The translations under genes were made by a program, and so were the position numbers. Below are positions 47,740 through 59,709 of a stretch of 64,000 nucleotides of DNA, piece after piece. Source of the stretch: Erigeron canadensis. Taxonomy: Eukaryota; Streptophyta; Magnoliopsida; Asterales; Asteraceae. A model generated the notes under the pieces. That model was not told the DNA's origin and made no database searches. It worked only from the letters and a program-made list of their open reading frames with translations. Location: positions 41,363,516 through 41,427,515 of the forward strand of contig NC_057766.1 of NCBI RefSeq assembly GCF_010389155.1. The letters run 5' to 3'. Each line of letters starts with the position of its first letter. The stretch's first letter is position 1.

Positions 47740-48262
47740 CTTTTAAATAACTTTCCATATTTATCGGTCCCGATACAAACTCTTCCAACTGTCACCGTCA
47801 GATTGCCTTCCTTTCCAATCTCAGCCGTATATTTCCTTTTCTCTCTCTAGCCCCCCATTCGTGGATCTCATCACTTCTCAGTTCTCTCTCTTGTTTTCAT
47901 CTTTTCTTTCTAAATTTCACTCTTTGTTTTCAACTATTTTTCTTATAAATATATAAAATTTAAAAAAAAAAGCTTCTTAATTTCATCTGGGTTTTTTGTT
48001 CCTTCACTAAGTTTTCATATGGGTTTTTTCTTTTCTTATCATATAAATAAAAAAAATCTTATCCTAAAAAAAAAAAGTTTATAGATTTCAACTGGGTTTT
48101 CCTTTTATATCCCCAAGCTCAAAATCTTCTTAAAAAGTTTATAAATTTGAACTGTGTTTTGTTTTTTCTTGTTAATCTGAGCTGGGTTTTTGTTTTCACA
48201 TCATAAAGCATCAAACTTTACAATAAATTTTATAAATTTCTAAACTTTTTTTATATTCAAGA
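47740..48262 (+). promoter_or_regulatory. COI1 promoter end and pyrimidine-rich 5' UTR
   Basis: CT-rich sequence (TTTTCTCTCTCTAG, TTCTCTCTCTTG) followed by repeated AACTGGGTTTT / GCTGGGTTTTT phrases precedes the start codon. The transcription start is not determinable by eye; a TTTTAAATAA at 47740-47750 is a weak TATA candidate. Confidence 0.4.
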
Positions 48263-51200
48263 ATGGATGATCGGAGCTACATAGCAAACCAAAGAATCCA
48301 CGGCATGTCCGACGTGGTATTCGAGTGTGTATTAGCATACATACACGACTCACGTGACCGGCAGTCAATATCTTTGGTCTGCCGGCGATTATACGAACTT
48401 GAATCACTTACACGTAAGCACGTGACAATAGCTTTATGTTACACAGCTACACCTAAACAACTTTACCGGAGATTCCCTTATTTGGAATCTATAAAACTGA
48501 AAGGAAAGCCACGCGCCGCCATGTATAACTTGATACCGGAAGACTGGGGTGGGTTTGCAACGCCGTGGGTGGAGGAGCTTGGGAAGTCATTTAGTTGTTT
48601 AAAAGCGATTCACTTTAGAAGAATGATTGTTAAAGATGAAGATCTTGAATTATTGGCGCGTGAGCGTGGTCAACTTCTTCAGATTCTTAAACTTGATAAG
48701 TGTTCTGGCTTCTCAACTGATGGCCTTTTGCATATTTGTCGATCTTCCAGGTATATATATATATATATATATATGGGTATACAATATACATGTTTTGGAT
48801 AAAGTTTGTTAATTGTTACATGTTAAACTTAATCAAAGAATTATGTTTGATTGAAAAAGATTCAATCTTTATACAATTTTTATATGAATCTTATAGTTTT
48901 CAATTTTGACTTTTTATTGGGAAATTGTTAGTTTCTTTATTTAGTCTTTACAGGTTTTTCTTGTTCAGGTTTTTAGTGGGTATATGTTTTCCTTTTGAGC
49001 TCTTGTAAAGTTGTAACATATGCAAATTTGTTATGAATTTGAAAAGTTTGTTCCATGTGATAGGTTCTTGTTAAACTTTATTAACCTGTTACCTCTGCTA
49101 AACTTCATACAGTATATCATATATATTATTGAATCTTATATTATTGATGCATATGGACTATGAATGTTTTTGATCTTAATGATTATGAAGTTTTTCTTGA
49201 AATGCACTCAAAGCTGAGGGCTGAATATAATAATAAAACAATAAAACCTGGCATCTTTCTCCATAGTTTTCGTGGGGTTGTGATAGATTAAATTATTTTG
49301 TTGCTCTGTTTGTAATACTTTTTCACACACATCCAAAATAGTTTCATAATTATATACTGTCATGTTCAAAGCTTTTATAATTACTAATTACTGCATTTTG
49401 TATGGGGTAATAAAGTGTTCGCTTTACAGTGAAATGCTTGTAGTACATTTAACTTTATAGGTTTGATAAATGTTGCTTTCCAAATTCACTTGATATTGAT
49501 TTTCATACATATTTTATGGTATTATTTAAATTTCTTGAAAGTTGAAGAATTCATATTAGTTATGATGTCAACTATTCGAATGTTTGACTTCCAATGTCCA
49601 TTGGGCTATTTGATTTCAATGTTTGACCGGTAGAGTATACTATTGCAGGAACCTAAAAATCTTGTTTTTAGAAGAGAGCCAAGTGATAGAGAAGGATGGA
49701 GACTGGCTACATGAGCTTGCTATGAACAATACTGTACTCGAAGCGTTAAACTTCTACATGACAGATCTTTCACAAGTTAATTTCAAAGATCTCGAGCTAA
49801 TTGCTGTAAAATGCAAATCTTTACTATCAGTTAAGATAGGTGATTGTGAAATCTTGGACCTTGTTGATTTTTTCCGCTCTGCTGTTTCCCTTGAAGAATT
49901 TAGTGGTGGTTGCTTTAATCATCAATCTGAACAGTATGCTTCTTTGGCATACCCCAAGAAGTTGTGCCGTTTAGGTCTTAATTACATGAGCACAAATGAA
50001 ATGCCCATTGTGTTTCCTTTCGCATCGCGCCTGAAAAAATTGGATCTCCTTTATGCACTCCTTGACACAGAGGATCATTGTCTCTTGCTCCAACGATGTC
50101 CTAATTTGGAAGTTCTTGAGGTACACTCACTGTTCCTGTTTTCTTTTTTGACCTTTTAAGGGGTGTTTGGAATTTTTAAACTGGCTATCTCGTTATTGCG
50201 ACTTGTTCTGTTTGCATTCGATTTTAATGTTAGCAAGAACAGGTTCTGCTTTGAGTGACATGTGAAAACAGTCTGTTTTGGATAATCAGTTGCAACAAAA
50301 CCGATTATCATATGGCAAAATAATGTTACGTAGTTACCTCTTATTTTACCTTAAGCTTAGTCTTTTACTCATATTTTACAAGTCTGTCTTCTTTAGTCAT
50401 TTACCACCTTCCCCGTACCCCTCCTTTGATGCGATTGAGTATTGCTGTTGTCATTTTTGTTCATCTTATCTATTAATTTCTTGATATCACTATGTGCCAA
50501 GCAAGCTAACAGTTAATGATCATTACAAGCTTGTACATTTCAAATGAACTACTGTATAATCTAATATTGATGAACAGACAAGAAATGTGATCGGAGACCG
50601 GGGAATGGAAGTTCTAGCGCGTTGTTGCAAGAAAATAAAAAGACTTAGAATTGAACGAGGAGCTGATGAACAAGAGATGGAAGATGAAGAAGGTGTTGTT
50701 TCTCAAAGAGGATTGACTGCTATAGCAGAAGGCTGTCTTGATTTGGAGTACATTGCTGTGTATGTATCTGATATCACAAATGCAGCTCTAGAATCAGTGG
50801 GAATGAACTTGAAAAATCTCTGTGATTTCCGTATGGTTTTACTGGATAAAGAAGAGGTTATTACAGACTTGCCACTTGATAATGGAATCCGATCTTTACT
50901 GAGTGGTTGCCATAAACTTAGAAGATTTGCACTCTATCTTAGACCAGGAGGGCTAACTGATGTGGGTTTGACTTATATTGGTCAACACAGCCAGAATATA
51001 AGATGGATGCTGCTGGGATACCTTGGGGAGTCTGACACTGGGCTTCTAGGGTTCTCTAGAGGTTGCCCAAGCCTACAAAAACTTGAAGTAAGAGGGTGTT
51101 GTTTCAGTGAAAATGCACTCGCTATGGCGGTTCTACAGATGAGGTCTCTAAGGTACTTATGGGTACAAGGGTTTAGAGGGTCTAAAAGTGGTTTTGATCT

Positions 51201-51372
51201 TTTGGCAATGGCACGCCCGTTTTGGAATATTGAAATAATTTCCCCAAGAAAGGGTAATGGTGAAGGTAGAGAGACAGACCATCCTGCACATATACTTGCA
51301 TACTACTCTCTTGCTGGACCAAGAACCGATTACCCCCCTTCTGTTATCCCTCTCGACCACATTGCTCAATAA
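48263..51372 (+). CDS. COI1: Coronatine-insensitive protein 1, jasmonate co-receptor F-box protein
   Basis: Three exons: 48263-48750, 49649-50120 and 50578-51372 (TAA), giving 584 residues; Arabidopsis COI1 is 592. An F-box region lies at about 14-52 (VFECVLAYIHDS, SLVCRRLYELE), then leucine-rich repeats to the end (KLKGKPRAAMYNLIPEDWGG, KLDKCSGFSTDGL, IERGADEQEMEDEEG, GGLTDVGLTYIGQ, AHILAYYSLAGPRTD). Residues known to hold jasmonoyl-isoleucine in Arabidopsis have counterparts here: Arg84, Met87, Leu90, Arg344, Tyr382, Arg405, Tyr440, Arg492 and Trp515. The protein acts in the nucleus as the substrate receptor of SCF-COI1, binding JAZ repressors for ubiquitination. Both junctions are family-typical. 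Intron 1 begins with a TA microsatellite. The frame is intact. Confidence 0.96.
48751..48774 (+). repeat. (TA)n microsatellite at the COI1 intron 1 donor
   Basis: The intron begins GTATATAT and continues as TA units for about 24 bases, so the donor is part of the repeat. Confidence 0.95.
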
Positions 51373-53118
51373 GGTGTACATATATGTATTAAAAAGGTCA
51401 ACTTTTTTCTTGGAAACATACAAACAGGCTGAGATAAGTTCCATGTTTCTTTTGTTCTTTTGTTTGTTGTATCATGTAGTTCTATTGTTATTGTTAATAA
51501 TGTTTGGTATTGGTTTCTTTTGTAAGTTTTGGAATTACTGGCATTAAATAATTTTGTTATATTGACAGTTGTACGATTATTGAGTTATTGTCACATAAAC
51601 TCCATTTATAAATAGTGAGTTCTCGAAGGAATCAAAGTTTGTTCTGCAACTTAAGTTCTTGTTGAATTTCATGGTACTAGAACAAATTCAAAGAATCATG
51701 AACCATCTGGATGCTTGAGTGAAGACTTCAATTACCCTAGCAAAACAGGTTTCATTTCGTTTGAATAGATCAAATTCCCAGATTTTGCCATATTCTTACT
51801 AGATCTTGATTCTTGCCTAAAGATTCTGCTTTTAGTCTAAGCAATTTACTTCAGATTCTTTCTTTCCCTCAACCTCATTAGTATGCATACAAAGTTATAA
51901 ACAACAGAACACAATATATATTGAGGCCGAAAATGCTGTTCCTTTGATATTTGTATGCATGTTTTACTAGGATTATATGAGTTCATTAGGACATCTATAC
52001 TGTAGTCATAATTAGAGATTATTTTTTGGGTAAAAGGCTTTAAGCCTGGTTAATATGATTCGAGATGATGATGTCTCTTCATAAACAGGGTTTGATAGAA
52101 GTATGGTCCCATTAAATACAATCTTATGTCATCCATTTAGAAATCCAAATCTTATATGCATCTCCTATGCAGGGTTCCATTTGTTCCAACTTTAATCTCT
52201 TTGAGAAGTAAACAATATTTTAATTTGGAGATATATTACTATTATCGTGTAGCAGTCTCTCTACCCTTGAGTAGCCTATCAACCCTTGAGTATCTACATC
52301 CCACCTTCACCACACTCCACTCAGTGCGGCATTGGGTATACTTTTGGTTGTATATATAACTGCTTACTGCTTACTGCTTACAAGTTATTTTATTCATGGG
52401 AATGTATGATTTGAGAAATAATTATATGGGAGCCATATCCACATATACTTAAAAATAGAACCAAATGGTGGAACTAAGTGCTCTATAATGCAACTTGCAT
52501 TTGAAAAAATTATTTCATGAAGTGAGAGCCTTTGTCATTCTCCAAAAGAGATTCTCCATTTCTTAGTTATTAATTAAACAAAAAATTCCAAAATACAATA
52601 ACCAGATAAGAAGAAACTTTTGTCGTCTGTTTATTGACTCATTATGCGTGTGCTGCACTTTCGCATGGTTTTTATATTCTAAAACTTGCTATGAACGAGT
52701 CATGAGCTGATATGCATCTGCAGTTATATACCAAGCATGGTGGTGATCTGATCTGGAAATTTGGTATGAGTGTACTATAACTCAGCCACTCAGCCGATGA
52801 CATGGCAGTCGACCCACATAAAGGGCCCTGGCTCATTTTTTCTATGCATCGCATGCAGTGAACAACAAAAGGGTAATTTTGATGAGTAAAACTTAGCCAA
52901 TGAGGTTTCACTTATCATTCTACATTTTTCATTATGATCTTGATCAATGATCACAGATAACACTAAAAACCTATGCTTGGAATCCGTTGTCTGGCTCAGA
53001 ATTAAAACCTGGTGCAACAAACCATTCAGATTTATCGATCGAGACTTTGAGTACATAATAACATCGAGTACAAATGATTAAGATGCTGAATTCAACTACT
53101 AGCTCAAATCTTGGCCGC
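51373..53118. other. Spacer between convergent COI1 and MYB genes
   Basis: Holds both 3' UTRs and a degraded RTE-like tail (52247-52345, listed separately). No other gene or repeat recognised. Confidence 0.5.
52247..52345 (+). mobile_element. Degraded RTE/SINE 3' tail
   Basis: AGCAGTCTCTCTACC (52251-52265), GAGTAGCC, TATCTACATCCCACC and GTGCGGCATTGGGTATAC follow the order of the RTE LINE tail at 45811-45900, with many changes. No head or RT remains. Confidence 0.5.
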
Positions 53119-53913
53119 TTAACCCTGTATCTGATACCTTGTTGGTTGTAAATAGAGACCAGAATTGTATACTCGTATATTGATTCCACTGTTTGGTGTG
53201 TTGAGTAATGGTGAAGATTTGTCAGTGTGATCACCTGAGAAATTGGGGGCTTGTGGCAGGTGGATGGTAGTGATATCATGAATGCTAGGCCGCCTCTTTT
53301 CTTTCCCTTCTGAATGTTGCCTTGCATAGTACTTTTGAGCATGGCTTGCTACTTGTGTCGGTGTTTTTGTCACCACAAAGTTGCGAGAAATATTTCGCCA
53401 GTCTCCTTTTCCATGAACCTGAAGACCCATCAAAAATCGCCTGTAATGCATATATACACAAGTTATTATGCATTATTGTTCTGAACTTGACTCTAGAACC
53501 AGAAAGGTAATATACATAGAAGTTCACCTGTGCTCTTCTTCAGTCCAGGGTATACCTTTTCGCCTCTCGTGGTCTAAGGATCTTGACCTGAAAAACCTAT
53601 TCCCAAAAGAATTGAATCCATGATCATGAACCATATCTGATTTATAGGTCAAGTAGCCCGGGTCTTCAACCAAACCAGCCTCTATATTATTAATATCAGC
53701 TTTCAATTCTTCATATTGTGCTCTCACTTCAACCTCAGATTTCCCTGGAACAAAAGCAGCCACATTTGACCACCTATCTGGCGTTTCTGTATCGAATATA
53801 GCCAGAGCACTTTCAAACCATTTGTTCTGTTCTTCTGTCCATTTTGATCCCTTGTTCTCTTTCATCATATAATTTGAGCTGAAAACATGCAAATATGGAG
53901 ATGATGTTTCCAT
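53119..53913 (-). CDS. DIVARICATA-like MYB-related transcription factor
   Basis: Two coding exons on the minus strand: 53528-53913 and 53119-53440 (TAA at 53119-53121), joined as EEEHR|RFLMG; 235 residues. A SANT/Myb-like repeat is at about 23-75 ([18 protein letters not shown] ... [16 protein letters not shown]). A second Myb repeat is at about 118-170 ([41 protein letters not shown]). The canonical SHAQKYF has Tyr at its last position here. The family are nuclear DNA-binding regulators of the R-R type. I chose the Met at 53913 because METSSPY resembles family starts; an in-frame Met at 53946 is possible. A probable 5' UTR intron has its donor at 54186, and a TATA box lies at 54305-54314. 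The exact orthologue and target genes are unknown. Confidence 0.9.
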
Positions 53914-54304
53914 AGCTATCGTGTAAATGGAGAAAAAACTATCCAAATAAACAAGAAAAAGTTCAGAATCAAATTATAGGGAATCAGATCATCAGAATAG
54001 CATATTTCTAGATTTTTTTGAACATATTCCGTAATCTTGAAATTGACCCATCTATTCAAGAATCATGAGCTTAATACAAATACTTACTTAATAGTATCAA
54101 ATCATATCATTCAAATATTATGGAGTTTTAAATAATCAAATACCCAGTAACAAAATGGATAACCGACCCATTAGCAGACAGTATACCTTCTTGTAGTAGA
54201 ATCAACACTGGGATTGATGTGAATCTTGATTATGGGTGAACTGAAATGTGAATTGTGATTGGCTGCAAAGTTGTCAATGGCAGAGTGAATGTGTGATTAG
54301 CTTC

Positions 54305-54314
54305 TATTTATATA
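54305..54314 (-). promoter_or_regulatory. TATA box of the MYB gene
   Basis: TATATAAATA on the minus strand, about 390 bases upstream of the start codon. It is consistent with a short leader exon ending at the donor near 54186 and a 5' UTR intron. Confidence 0.55.
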
Positions 54315-55387
54315 CAAAGTGTTGGTTAATAGCGTGATTACTGTGATAGCACTTCGAGGGCTTTACTTTACAAAACCTTTAATGATTGCTTTAAAAAGTT
54401 AGCAAGATTTGGCAAGACAATGAACCATTTGGCTTTTCATTTCCTGTATTATTATGGCCCTTACAAAGCCCTTTTAGAAGAGAAAGAGAATTCTAAAACT
54501 TCTTTTTGTGAACATAGTGGCATATATCTTTCATTTTTGTAATAACATTATACTTTTTCCCATTCACTCATGTTTCTAAACAAACATTATAAGCTTAAGT
54601 GAAATAACAAGTACCTTATCAGGGTGTTTAACTTATCACTCCTGTTATTAAGTGTTTGTTTAGCTATATTTAGTAAATGATATGCAACGTAAAGTAAGAT
54701 TCTTACGCCGATTTTAGCTTTTTTCAGTAGGAAACGAATCAAATTGGAATACAAGGGTGGTCCATGTTGTCGTATTCAAAAATTAACATTTCTATAAACG
54801 TATAAAACAAGGGATATTTAGCATGGCGACAACTAAATGACGAAACCCACTTCTTTGGAAGGTCGAAAGGCCAAGCAGAGACAACGATTGGACTTTAAAG
54901 CGTTTGTAATAGTATATGTAAGTGGGAACGAAAATTCGAAGAAGGGGCCAAAGCTGTTGAGCCCATGAGCAATTATTTGATGCAAATTAGTGAAAATAAA
55001 GTCACAAAAGGAAAAAGGAAAGGGTCAAGTGGAAAGAAGAACGGGTACTACTAATAAAAGTTGCATTTACATTTCTTTTTGTCACAATGAATTATACGTA
55101 CATGAGATTCATATCGGCTACAAAAAGTGGCAGTCACATTTCAGTACGTATTAGCATAAAAATCATATAAAGTACGTGTGATTAGTTCGTCACTTATTCC
55201 AGTTGTGACGGAGGTCTATTCCCTCATTGAATTATTAAAGTTGTGCAAAAATGATTATGCAGTTCATCCACAGATATTTGTTCTACAGGAATAAACTGCG
55301 GAAGTTTTAACTATTACTGCTAAGTAGCCGTTAATTTCTGTTATATATCATATTTATAAAAATGACTATATAAATTAGTAACAAGTA
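54315..55387. other. Intergenic, nothing recognised
   Basis: Upstream region of the MYB gene running up to the tRNA gene. No repeat or coding signal that I can support. Confidence 0.45.
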
Positions 55388-55460
55388 GCGCCTGTAGCTC
55401 AGTGGATAGAGCGTCTGTTTCCTAAGCAGAAAGTCGTAGGTTCGACCCCTACCTGGCGCG
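55388..55460 (+). tRNA. tRNA-Arg (anticodon CCT)
   Basis: A 73-base cloverleaf: acceptor GCGCCTG against CTGGCGC (with a U-U at the sixth pair), D arm GCTC...GAGC, anticodon stem TCTGT/GCAGA around the loop TTCCTAA (anticodon CCT, reading AGG), T arm GTAGG TTCGACC CCTAC, and discriminator G. There is no intron. The internal A and B boxes are intact, and a T-run follows as a polymerase III stop. Confidence 0.96.
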
Positions 55461-55468
55461 GGTTACAA

Positions 55469-55482
55469 TTTTTTTTTTTTTT
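55469..55482 (+). terminator. Polymerase III terminator of tRNA-Arg
   Basis: An uninterrupted run of 14 T bases starts nine bases after the tRNA end. Confidence 0.9.
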
Positions 55483-55645
55483 CATTTTCATGCCAAAACA
55501 TATATTTCTAGCAAATAATATTCCATAACTTTTAACAAAAATATTGTTACAAAAATCTTAAAAGTCCGATTTATATATATGATAAAAACTTTTCATTGAA
55601 TTCTTAGCAACACATGTTTACAAAACAAACTTGAATTATCAAGTT

Positions 55646-58186
55646 CTAAGCTGCAACTGGCACCTTGAGCCTGGATGACCCATATAGTGTCTCTTCAAAC
55701 CTGATGATCTCATTTTTAGACCCATAGGCTACTTGAGTCCGGTCATCAAGGTTCACGATAACTTTGTCTAACACGGACTTTGTTCCATCACTGCTGTAAC
55801 CTCCAGCATTCTCGATCAATAGTCCTAAAGGAGCGACTTCAAATAGAAGCCTTAGCTTGGCTTTTGTAGTTGGTGATATCACATTAGTGAAAACCCCCTT
55901 TTCTTTCACAATGATCTGCAAAGAAAATAATATTAGAACACAAAAGATGATCAGAAAAATCAAATAGTTCTTCAATAAATATGCAACTAAGATATCGACC
56001 TGGTTAACATCAGGCACCATTCCACCAGTGTATCGCAAAGTGTACTTTTCTTTTACGTAGTAGTTGATCAGCTGCATTCGAAGAACAATGAGTTTTTAGA
56101 CAAGTTAGTAATAGAAAAAGTAATTTCTATAACTAGTACAGGAAGAAGGGTTCTAAATAAAGACCGTGTCATATTCTGGGTTGTCAAAAGTGGCTCTCAG
56201 ATTTCCTGGGGAAAACATCTTCCCTTCTGAAATTTCATATGTTTCCTTCACATGTTGCCATTTTCCTAAAGAAAGTTGACATATTTAATGTAAATGTTTG
56301 TAAAGAACAAGCATATAAATATTGAAAACAGAACGAAATATTTTATACTCATACCTTCGTCAAGAAGAAGAAACTCATGGGTTCCAGGGAAGCCCTTGAT
56401 AGCAAGAACATAAGTAGTTCTCGGTCCGTAAATACCCATGGCTGCAGCCACTTGGTCTGCTCCAGTCACCCCGGTTAGCTTATCTCCCGGCCATACTCCA
56501 AATATGGTGCCCACAGTGAAATTTGTGTCAACAATGCTGGACCCGTCAAGGGGATCAAAAGCAACACTGAATCCGCCTGCTTGTTCACAATATTTTGTAC
56601 AATCAAGATACAATATATGCTTACATTTAATGTATCATCTTCAAATTTTCATCCATGACTTACGGATACGACATGATCGCGAATCCAATTACTTATATAT
56701 CATGCCATGTCATCAAGTCATGTCTAATAAGGTTCATAATATATATTTTAGCGAGTTTTACACATTTACTGTTCAGATATAGACTAGTAGTATATATGAA
56801 GGTGTATCGTTTCAACCTTCGACTGGACCACCCATGTCTTGAAGCTCAGGAACTTCTTCAGAGCAAGCATATTTGCAGAAATGAGAGTTCTCCAAGGCCT
56901 AATTCAGAACATAAGTTAGATAGCATTCACATTGATCAACAAAAGTTACAATTAATCTATGAGAGTAAGGACAGAAATATAGGCAAGGCTTGAAACTAAC
57001 ATCAAACAAAAGCTTGTCGGCAAGCATGTCTACTGCAAGCTGCTCATCACCGAATGAGTTGACACATGCGGTGCCACCACAAGAAGCAGTTCGGACTTTA
57101 AACGCAATGGTTCTGACAGCTTCACTCATGCAAGTCAACAATCTGATCAAACCCTTGTCTGGGGTTGCCTTTTTAAGAAAATCTTCCTAAATAAAAAAGA
57201 TTACAACACCAATATGATGAGGTCCAATATGTTACACAACGAAAAAGGAAAAGAGTCATGAAAATGTGGAATCTTTCCATCCTAAAAACTCACCAGACTT
57301 TCACCGATCTCACATTTGGTTATGAGCGACGAATTTTGTGCCTTTGAAACCTTGAGGGAAGACCTTGGCATTATCCTCAATGCTTCTCCAAATAATGAGC
57401 TTGATTTTAAACTCTAAGATTAAGAATAGCGTTAGTTTCAAATTAGATGGATATAAATTAAGCAAAGTTTTTAAATCTTTGTTTCATGGATGAAACAAAG
57501 AGATAGTATATCACGTTTCATGACCATAATAACTTGATTTGAAGTTACATAGACGTCAATGCCAGGGCAGAACCCGACTACTCAATTAAACATATATATG
57601 GAGTATGTTTGTTTCATTGTTTGTTTGTGTACGTATCAATTTGTGATACTAGCTAGTTAATCATTGGTTGGAAGTATCATAAGTGTATATTTTTAGTTGG
57701 TTCGAACCATAAACAAAAGTTAAAACAGATTGATCAAATTATGTTCTCGCTTAGGCAATATACATGGTTTGAAGTACATGTTTTTTGAACCGGCCAGTTC
57801 AAACGGTTATCCTCTAAAACCGAACTTAACGAATCAAACTCTCTGGCTGCTAAATCTAAATCGTACGTATAACCATATTATTGCAATGCATTTTTCAGTG
57901 TGATTATTTCTTATGATAACATACACTAAAATTTTACCATGTCAACGCACATTTCTGGTCTGTAGATCAGAAAGAATTGGTGTACGAATCATAAACAAAA
58001 CTCATGATTTGAAGCAAAAGAAAACAAAATGCATGTATCTTTATATTTATATCAAGTATATACCTTGGTGGTGAATGATGGAGAAATGGTCCTTGGAGAT
58101 GCAAATGAAGAAGTTGTATGTTGAGAAGAAGCAACTCTTGGCATGATTGTCCCACGTGCAAAGCATGCCACCCCTGCTGTCTCCAT
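55646..58186 (-). CDS. SBPase: Sedoheptulose-1,7-bisphosphatase, chloroplastic
   Basis: Eight exons on the minus strand: 58064-58186, 57294-57413, 57001-57186, 56817-56898, 56355-56576, 56165-56265, 56000-56071 and 55646-55915 (TAG), giving 391 residues; Arabidopsis SBPase is 393. The first 70-80 residues are Ser-rich and basic, as a chloroplast transit peptide. Then come ATPDKGL, the redox pair in SCGGTAC (Cys117 and Cys122), [29 protein letters not shown], the metal-binding FDPLDGSS (177-184), [30 protein letters not shown] and [16 protein letters not shown]. The enzyme hydrolyses sedoheptulose-1,7-bisphosphate in the stroma and limits Calvin-cycle regeneration; thioredoxin reduces the Cys pair in light. 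I considered FBPase, but the [16 protein letters not shown] and CGGTAC contexts are those of SBPase. A G-box and an I-box lie upstream. Confidence 0.97.
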
Positions 58187-58219
58187 TTTTGATATGTTCT
58201 GTTTTTAGCAGAAGCTGAA

Positions 58220-58243
58220 GAAAGAAGAAGAAGAAGAAGAATG
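58220..58243 (-). repeat. (CTT)n tract in the SBPase 5' leader
   Basis: Tandem AAG units on the plus strand (CTT on the gene strand) just upstream of the start codon, within the likely 5' UTR. Confidence 0.8.
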
Positions 58244-58302
58244 TGTTTGATTCAATTACTAGTGTTTAAGTGTATGTTTTTGGAAGAATGGGTGCTTCAG
58301 CA

Positions 58303-58332
58303 GATAAGCAGACAACAATGGGATGACACGTG
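58303..58332 (-). promoter_or_regulatory. I-box and G-box upstream of SBPase
   Basis: GATAAG (58303-58308) and ACACGTGGCA containing CACGTG (58327-58332) lie 117-146 bases upstream of the start codon. Paired I-box and G-box motifs are typical of light-regulated photosynthesis genes. Their function here is inferred. Confidence 0.5.
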
Positions 58333-58784
58333 GCATTGAGTTAATGGATAGATATGGTTTGTTGATTGAAAAGTATGGGGGTGAGGTTTATTACTCATCT
58401 TTTCAAGATTTATGTGGCTCTCATCTGCATGTCACGATGATCATGTAATATAGAATGATCCTTATTTCAATTTTTTTGGTTATTAAGACTTTTAGTCTAA
58501 TTAACCAACGATTATTAGTATTAATTTAATGAGATGAGATAGAGGTCATGGTTGTAACTTGAAAGTGTCACACCGGATATAAATTACGTATGATTTTATT
58601 TTAATACAAAGTTTTTCATCTTTAATTTGGTCTTATATTCGAGAAATGAAATGTGATCGGTTGAGCCTAAATTAAGACTTTAGTTAATTAAGTACTCATT
58701 AATTAAACATGCCTAGAGTTATTTGGATTTTCGTAAACCACATAATTTTTATCCTATACAATATAAAAAAGTGTAAAATAACAA

Positions 58785-58897
58785 CAACAACAATTGTACC
58801 CAATCCCTGTGCGGGGTATGAGGGAAGTAAGCTGTAGACAGTCATACCTCTACCCAAAGGTAGAGAGACTGCTTCCATAAGGACCTCCGGCCAAGCA
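58785..58897 (-). mobile_element. RTE LINE copy reduced to its 3' tail
   Basis: On the minus strand: GGAGGTCCTTATGGAAGC, GGAAGCAGTCTCTCTACC (complement at 58859-58876), GACTGTCTACAGCTTAC, CATACCCCGCACAGGG, ATTGGGTACAAT, then (TTG)n. This is nearly the same as the LINE tail ending at 45911, so it is a severely 5'-truncated insertion. Confidence 0.85.
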
Positions 58898-59021
58898 TAT
58901 GTAAAAACCGTAAAAATAGTAAAGTGTTTATACATGTCTGTCGAGAAAATGCCAAGACGATATACATGTCAAAAGTGTAAAAGTTTATAGTTAATTTTTG
59001 TCAAAAGTGATGATCCGTATA

Positions 59022-59694
59022 CAGTCGAACCTGCTCGATAAATTAATAACTTCGATAAAATTAATAATTTTTCCGGTTTCAACTTAGGACCAGTATAAAA
59101 TTGGACCTCAATCAATAAAATAATAAGGTAATAACTTTTTTGAAATCTCAATGTATTTATATTGGTCACAACAAAACTATAAATTAATAATTGTTAAGAT
59201 CTTTCAAATTTTAAGACTGCTTAATAAAAAGCCACTTATTTTTTTTTTTTTTCTGAACTTCAAATATATATTGAGTTTATCTTTTAAATCTTCCTATTGT
59301 ACTCAAAAGTTGCGACATTGTTTTTTTTAATTGTTACAAAAAGTTGTGAAGAGTTGTTGTCGTTTCCAATATTTTTTTTTTGTAAAGTTATTGGATCATC
59401 CTCAACTTCGTCATTAACCAGATTTTGAATGGTTTCGCCATAATTTCTCTAATGCTTTGAATCTCATAAGCTTCATTATTCACATCAAGATAAATAAGCA
59501 AGTGATTCATATCCATTTTGTGTTGATAATGCATAATCGTAATTAAGTTCTCAAGCTCACGAATGTCTTATCCACAACTTACATTGCAAAGCCTCTTTAA
59601 ATTAAAATAATATTAATTTATCGATATAATAATATCTCGTTAAATTGATAAAGTACTTCGATTTCGATATTATTAATTTATAAAGGTTTCATTG
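59022..59694 (-). mobile_element. pogo/Emigrant-like DNA transposon remnant
   Basis: Flanked by TA on both sides (59020-59021 and 59695-59696). The left end is CAGTCGAACCTGCTCGATAA; the complement of the right end is CAATGAAACCTTTATAAATT, the Emigrant/Lemi-type terminus. Sub-terminal ATAAATTAATAA words repeat inward on both sides. On the minus strand around 59560-59390 a broken frame (MDMNHLLIYLDVNNEAYEI) resembles the acidic C-terminus of pogo-like transposases. Confidence 0.65.
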
Positions 59695-59709
59695 TATCAT
59701 TATTTTTGG

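Noticed and set aside
55646..58186. Chloroplast fructose-1,6-bisphosphatase
   Set aside because: The first impression came from the bisphosphatase core, but the CGGTAC redox pair position, the EEVPELQD block and the C-terminal [16 protein letters not shown] are those of SBPase.
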